From NCBI GenBank assembly GCA_023313575.1, contig JAJTTP010000007.1:806001-870000 (forward strand): a DNA stretch of 64,000 nt, given 5' to 3'. Positions 58,582 through 64,000 of the stretch are shown here, piece by piece. The translations under genes and the position numbers were made by a program. The notes beneath the pieces were generated by a model. The model did not search any database. It saw only the letters and a list, made by a program, of their open reading frames with translations, and was not told where the DNA came from. This DNA is from Eutypella sp. D-1. Taxonomy: Eukaryota > Ascomycota > Sordariomycetes > Xylariales > Diatrypaceae. Numbering within the stretch: the stretch's first letter is position 1; the number at the start of each line of letters is the position of its first letter.

Positions 58582-60170
58582 GGCATGTAGAATGTGTTAT
58601 GCAGGTAGTAGGGTAGCGTAGGGGGATTCTGTAGGATCAAGGGCTGTGAAAAATTCGAGGGTCCGCGACTAAGCACTTGCTACCAATTGTTAGCCCAGGG
58701 AGGAAGCGCTGATGCCGTGTGCGAGTTCAGACGACTGCACATCGAGGCGGTGCAATGCAGAGCAGCCGGCGTCAGAGTGGGTGGGTTCAAGGGAATTATA
58801 TCATGGGAGCAAGACCGTGACAGGAATTATCCATTATGCAATGGGCTCGAAAGAGACTTCTTGTGCTGTCGCTAAAATCATATTTGTATGTGATGGGAGC
58901 GCAAGCGTGCGTTGTGAGTCGCTAGTTGCAAGTGCTGTATAACCCGACGCTCCTATCAGACGTTGTCTCGGTAGGTCTCTAGAGTCCACTGGATTCTGTG
59001 GGCTGACTGGCTGTCTAACTATCAAGGAGGGACAATGGGGCGGCGAGACAGTCACGGTCAAGGTATTTAAGGGCAGATTGGCGGGATATTGCACCGCCTA
59101 GATATTAACGTACCTCTTACGTTATATATGGACTTGAACTAATGGAATTTGCATCCAAGGCGGGCTGATCGTGTGGAGGTTCTCACCAACGATACGCATG
59201 CGATTGTATGCGCAGCTGCACAGACTGGTGGACTGGAAGATAGGCTGCTGTAGGTATAAACGTATGTGGATGTGAGTGGACTTTCCGACTTGACCTCCAA
59301 GGTATCCTTTTACTTATGTAGATATGTCAGCGCGCCGCTTGAGATGGCACAGGTAGGTTGACGACGGCAGCCCCCTTTGGTCTCTCTACCTTGGGAAGGT
59401 AAACAAAGTGAGTATTATCTGGCTAAGTAGCCTACACAGAGCAGAGAATACGATTCAAGTAACAACGTACCTGATACGTGGTTTTAGGCCTTCAACTCCC
59501 GTTGGTACGTGGCGTTGGTCTTGAAGATGAGACGAGGAAAATAAAGGAAGAGGAACCCGAGCCTAATCCTGACCGTCGACTAACAAAATAATGGAAGATA
59601 GCGCGGGTAGGGTTAAGCGCAAGTGATGTCTCGGCTTACCGTAGGGCCGGTACGAGGAACAAGGGAGGATCGGGAGGAAGTACTCGAAATAACGGGTGTG
59701 TGAACCGGCCCGAGATGTCAAGGGAGGATTGACCTAAATACGTCAGATGTGGAAATTGTTTGAAATGCAACCGAAACACAACAACCTGGCAAACTTTATG
59801 TTATACAGCGCGCGTTTGACGGTACCTACCAGACAAGTACAGGTGAGCTACCAGTGAACCTTAGATAATACCTCCTAAGGTCCTAAGGGTCCAGGTGAAC
59901 AATGAATACAGAGGTAGTTTTCACTTCCTGGGTACTTAAGTCGCCAATGGATAGAATTGACCCCAATCGTAGTATACCTAGATCAATCAATTTACGGCTG
60001 GGTAAGCAATCTATTCATGGATCTAGGCTCAAATTTGGAAGATGCTTCTATGAAAAGGTTGATGTAGGTGAAATCGAGTTGGCCTACCTATTATGTACTA
60101 TGCAATAGTACTTTAAGGGACGCGGTACTTCGGTACCTATCTGGATAGGTCCACTGGTGGGATGTATGTG

Positions 60171-60180
60171 TACCTAGGTA
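60171..60180. repeat. TACCTAGGTA palindrome
   Basis: Perfect copy, extended by one pair on each side (G...C). Confidence 0.8.
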
Positions 60181-61415
60181 CGGATAGACAATGGATTTGT
60201 GGGCAGATCTTGTACCAATCAGGTAAGGTCTGGCTTCAAGCCGCCTATATGAAGCGACCCGTGAGAATGGATTGTTCAGGTTGCAGAACGGGCCGCAGCT
60301 CGGAGACCCAAAATGATTGACAGTCGCACTAAACCCTTCCTTTCTTCCTCGCTTCCTTTTTTCTTTTTCTTTTTTACTTTTTGGTGGCGCTTCAAGATCC
60401 GTGCCGTGCCGCAGAGCGGGTTTCCACCAGAATGGGGGGAAATTGGAAAAGCGCCGGCTAGCAAACTTCTGGTCGGGTTTTAAGCGCGTTGTAAGACGTC
60501 AATGAAATTTTCGTTCAATATCGCCCCCAACGAACGGAACAAAGTCGCCAATGCCCATAGAGTACAGGAATATTATTCAGGGAGAGAGAAAAAAAATTCA
60601 GTGCTCGTGGCGATAGTATCGTTGTCCTCCGAAGTCACCGTCTCCGCCACAGGGATTGTAGGTGTGCCGTCTTTGGATTGGATTTTAACCCCAGGGTTGT
60701 GCCACGTTAACAGCCTCGTACGCGCCACGAATGGAGTCCCCGATGAGGGCCGACAAATGGCGATAACGCAAGCGAAAAAAGGCGGGAAGAGAGAGAACGA
60801 ATAATGTTTATGGAATGTCACCGTGCCGCCCTTCCAATGGGAGCTTGCAACTATGTAATAAAAATGGTCTGTAAATTTTCCGCCTGTTAACCCTCGTGAT
60901 GACGTGGAATTGTTCGGCCGGGCTCTCAGTGCTCGCATACGCTTGTGACGTGCTACTGTGGAGGGGTCGTCACGATGCCGGAACCAGTAAGGGTGCCCAC
61001 CCGTAAATTTACCAATGTTCTTATTAATAGGCTCGCTCTTGTGGAAAATTGATTTCCCAGCTCCCCTTTTCTAGCATCAGGCACCACCTTTTGCCGCTGC
61101 CGAGATGATGCGCGTGGGCAGAAGGATTTGACCTCGGCTTGGTAAGTTGTAAGGTTGTTAAGAGAAGCGGGCGGTGAAACGCTTGATGCAAGTTACGTAT
61201 TCGGGCTTCACTGCTTCATCAACGGGTGTTGGTCGCCGTCCGTAACCTGAACAGGCTTGCACCTGAGATTAAGGCTTCCAAGGTTTCAAGGTTGTCTTTC
61301 CTCTCTTTGCCCCTTCTATCCGGCGGTCGGAAAAGTCGGGTCTGCCAAGTTGACTGCTGATTTGATGACAGGTCAAAGGGCTGTTGGTTCCAGGCTGCTG
61401 CTGATGGGTGCACTA

Positions 61416-61438
61416 GGTTGCGGGTTGCGGGTTGCGGG
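61416..61438. repeat. Tandem repeat, 3 x GGTTGCG
   Basis: Three exact copies of a 7-bp unit plus two bases. Confidence 0.85.
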
Positions 61439-62462
61439 ATGGCATGCAGGCTGTCATGCAATGCAGTTTGTGTAATAATCTTAGAAAAAAAAAAGGTTCG
61501 AGAATTTCGGCGGATCCCAAGGAGGCGGTAATACCTTCTTTACATATGTTCCGTGTCTCACCCCATGACCCGGATTGTCTAAGTATAGGCTTACCAGGCA
61601 GGTATTATCTTTCCAAGTAGGTATCTTGGTATTTCATTATTATTATATACTTACATGGAGGGATTTGGGGTCAGGGGTGTTTGGATGAACCTGGAAGTAC
61701 CTGGTAGGTAAGTAGGATTACCAAAACTGCCAATTGGGCGTTATTATCGGAGGGGGGGGGGGGAGCCCATAGACTGACTCTATGTACATATGTAGGTAGG
61801 TACGTAGCTATAGTACGTATCCATAGGGGTAGATCCATCTATCATTCGGGAGTGGACTTTCAGCCCGTAAAATCCCCGTCATGCGAGGGGAGTCATGGCG
61901 GGGCCTGGGGATGGAGGGAGGTACTGCATATAGATTGCATGTACTTGAAGTACGTTCAAAATGATTCTGCTGCGACGGTTGATACACCGTATAATTATTA
62001 TAATCATGCGGGCGGCCAGCCTCGGAAGGAGAGAAGCTATGCACACAACGTATTATATGCAAGGTAGAAACACATCCGGGGCTGCGATTACTCTCACAGA
62101 ACATACCTACAAGTAGGTAGGTAATCTATTCAAGTAGACGTGTACGTGTACCTACATACGATGCGCCTAGGGCTGTATGCACCCAGCCCTAGAATAGTCG
62201 CCCAGATATGAAAGTACCCGTGTCTCTTGCATAGATCTCGCTAAGATCAATGCATTTAATAACCATCACGACTAATCAGAACGTTTGCCGGGGCGACAGT
62301 TTCAATAAGGCCCTGACATATGCAGACGCATTGTGTCTGTGTAAGGGTGGAAGAGAATCTTGGAAATATATTATAATGAAAATGCAGTGCGATATCTGGA
62401 CCAAGTCCTAAGATTTCTGAGGATGACCTTTGGAGGGGAGCTTTTGTCAGATTCTGTATGTA

Positions 62463-62523
62463 CTTGTTTTGGTATGGATGTATACGTAGTATATACCTAT
62501 ACATACCTCCATACCAAAACAAG
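62463..62523. repeat. Inverted repeat with 16-bp perfect arms
   Basis: CTTGTTTTGGTATGGA at 62463-62478 is repeated as its exact reverse complement at 62508-62523, separated by 29 bases that are themselves rich in TATAC. The right arm runs into a separate 20-bp palindrome. Confidence 0.85.
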
Positions 62524-62539
62524 GTAGGTACCTACCTTG
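62520..62539. repeat. 20-bp perfect palindrome centred on GTAC
   Basis: CAAGGTAGGT is followed by its exact reverse complement ACCTACCTTG. It overlaps the right arm of the inverted repeat at 62463-62523. Confidence 0.85.
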
Positions 62540-63063
62540 GTAGGCATATAGGCAAGCTCAATATTAAGTCTACCTCCTAAACAGGCAATATCAATAACCT
62601 TGGGACAAAAGGGTGGCTATGGAGGACATTTGGAACTAGAATCCTCTTAGAAAATGCATGATTCATCACAAGTGATATTATCATTACAGAACACATATCG
62701 GCACGGTACATACCTGACACATTTGCCCATATCATTCATTGGGTGCTATACGATGATGTAGATATTTCCCCATAGAAAGGTAACTTCGGCGTAAGAGTTA
62801 CCTACCTAGCAAGAGAGCATCCAGGGCTTGCATGCCTCCTACAGAAGTGAAGATGCTGCCCGGGCCCCGGTCCCCAGTCCCCGGCATGTATTCTTATGGA
62901 TCTATTCTGGTACGTTGCGTTAGGGCTTCCGGGGTTGGAATTTTGGTGCCTTCTAAGTTTAGCTGGGCAGATAGGTAAAATCTCCTTCAAGAACTACCTA
63001 AGTAGTTGCCTGGATCTCGGAAAGTCCTGTTGAATCACTATGTCCTACTCACATATAGATAGG

Positions 63064-63073
63064 TACCTAGGTA
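63064..63073. repeat. TACCTAGGTA palindrome
   Basis: Perfect copy; the flank AGG on the left and GGCATGT on the right resembles the copy at 58572. Confidence 0.8.
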
Positions 63074-64000
63074 GGCATGTTGTAGCAATTGAACATTAGA
63101 AGTCGATAGGTGATAGTAGACATGCACAGGCAAGCAGGTGAAGTGTAAGCCAAGCCAACCATGATAGCGCGACTCCAAGACTTAAAGTAAGTATGCCACT
63201 CGTCTCACTTTTTCCTACGCCTCCTCCTCCGCCTCCTATGTCCCAACCTGCCGGCGTCGCCCGTTGTTCCACACCGCCCGGCCGCTCCTGAACCAAGGGA
63301 CCCACCATCACCCGCCTGCTTCCGCCCGCTCGCTAGTCCTCTGCATATGTTTCCGGATTCGTCAAACATCCTCTCGCTCGCACACGCATTACGCTCCATC
63401 AGGAGGGACCTCCCAGATGAGAATGCAACGGACCGACAACTGGAACGTACGCGGGCTGACTTGTCTAATACATTTTATGGAGACATGCGTAATACATGCG
63501 CGGGCTAACGATATGTATTGAGTGGGTAATTATGATATGTATGACTCTATACACGACCTAGGTATATAATACCATATCATAACTCAATTGTCTATAATGT
63601 TTCTATATATTAACGTGATAGGTGTGGACCGGAGTGGTCTTCGCTCGGTACGGGTCAAACGTTCAGCTTAGCCTAGAGCGCATTGTGGACCGGGGTGGGA
63701 AGGGTGCACGCATGAAAGGAGTAGCATAGCATGGTCACGGGAGGGAATGTGGTACGCGAATCGTAGTAATTCCCATTCGGGAGCTACCGTCGGTCGATCC
63801 GCCCTACCTGGTCGAATCCTTGGAACCTGTAATGCGCCCATACATATGCTGCATAGACAGGATGTCATTCGGTAGAAAAAGGGACTTGCAGCGCAGGAAC
63901 CTACATAGGCTGCTGGGATGATGGGCGAACCAGGGCAACGGCACCCAGTCAGAGAAACCCCCTGCCATCCTGCCAAATGTGAATCCGTGTAGCCCTACCC

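Larger units (their letters stand above)
57921..64000. other. Gene-poor region, 6 kb without a recognised gene
   Basis: Frames do not exceed 121 codons (60573-60938 on -, with a competing plus-strand frame of 100 codons), and no motif is recognised. The interval is dense in CCTACC/GGTAGG elements, with full TACCTAGGTA palindromes at 58572-58581, 60171-60180 and 63064-63073. It also has an inverted repeat at 62463-62523, a G-run of about 13 near 61751-61764, and a GGTTGCG repeat at 61416-61438. Confidence 0.45.

Noticed and set aside
60502..60938. Overlapping 100- and 121-codon frames on opposite strands
   Set aside because: Both lack motifs; mutual overlap suggests a stop-poor stretch, not two genes.
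1..64000. CRISPR array, telomeric TTAGGG array, intact transposase or reverse transcriptase
   Set aside because: Looked for and not seen; repeats present are short microsatellites and palindromes.

Overview
The window is fungal nuclear DNA, almost certainly from a filamentous ascomycete (Pezizomycotina). The evidence is 50-120 nt introns with GTRNGT...YAG ends and CTRAY/CTGAC branch sites, pyrimidine-rich leaders, and families typical of that group: a LaeA-like methyltransferase, a fungal rhodopsin-domain membrane protein, a Zn2Cys6 factor, an Hce2/Ecp2-type secreted protein and GH76. Many intergenic TACCTAGGTA palindromes make a Sordariomycete plausible, but this is an inference. Most genes are multi-exon; I joined the exons by hand from splice sites, reading frame and family homology known to me.

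Layout, left to right: a DJ-1/PfpI protein (-); a siderophore-type MFS transporter (+) followed by a YAE1 homologue (+); a nine-exon LaeA-like methyltransferase (-); a decayed alpha-glucoside/hexose permease pseudogene (+) next to an intron-containing tRNA-Arg(CCG) (-); a small single-pass membrane protein (-); a GH76 alpha-1,6-mannanase-like protein with a transmembrane tail (-); a Snc-type v-SNARE (+) tail-to-tail with a rhodopsin-domain protein (-); a MYND zinc-finger protein (+); a divergent pair made of a dihydroflavonol-reductase-like oxidoreductase (-) and an FAD monooxygenase (+); an Ecp2-like secreted protein (+); an unknown 237-residue protein (+); a small membrane/coiled-coil protein (-); an SHB17-like histidine phosphatase (+); and a Zn2Cys6 factor (-).

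Gene density is low: about 17 intact protein genes in 64 kb, with long stretches (11.8-14.5, 18.7-22.6, 24.6-27.7, 47.5-55.5 and 56.8-64 kb) in which I recognise no gene. These stretches hold microsatellites, pyrimidine tracts and short palindromes. I see no intact transposon, rRNA gene, CRISPR or telomeric array.

Functionally the window is mostly unlinked single genes. Two local associations may matter. Siderophore uptake sits beside the YAE1 Fe-S adaptor. The reductase and the FAD monooxygenase share a 0.7 kb intergenic region and could form a small catabolic or secondary-metabolite unit. No polyketide or peptide synthetase is present. The least ordinary signals are a 13-nt micro-exon splitting the SAM-binding motif of the methyltransferase, a GC-AG intron that decides the start of the reductase, the non-GPI GH76 architecture, and the family of intergenic palindromes.
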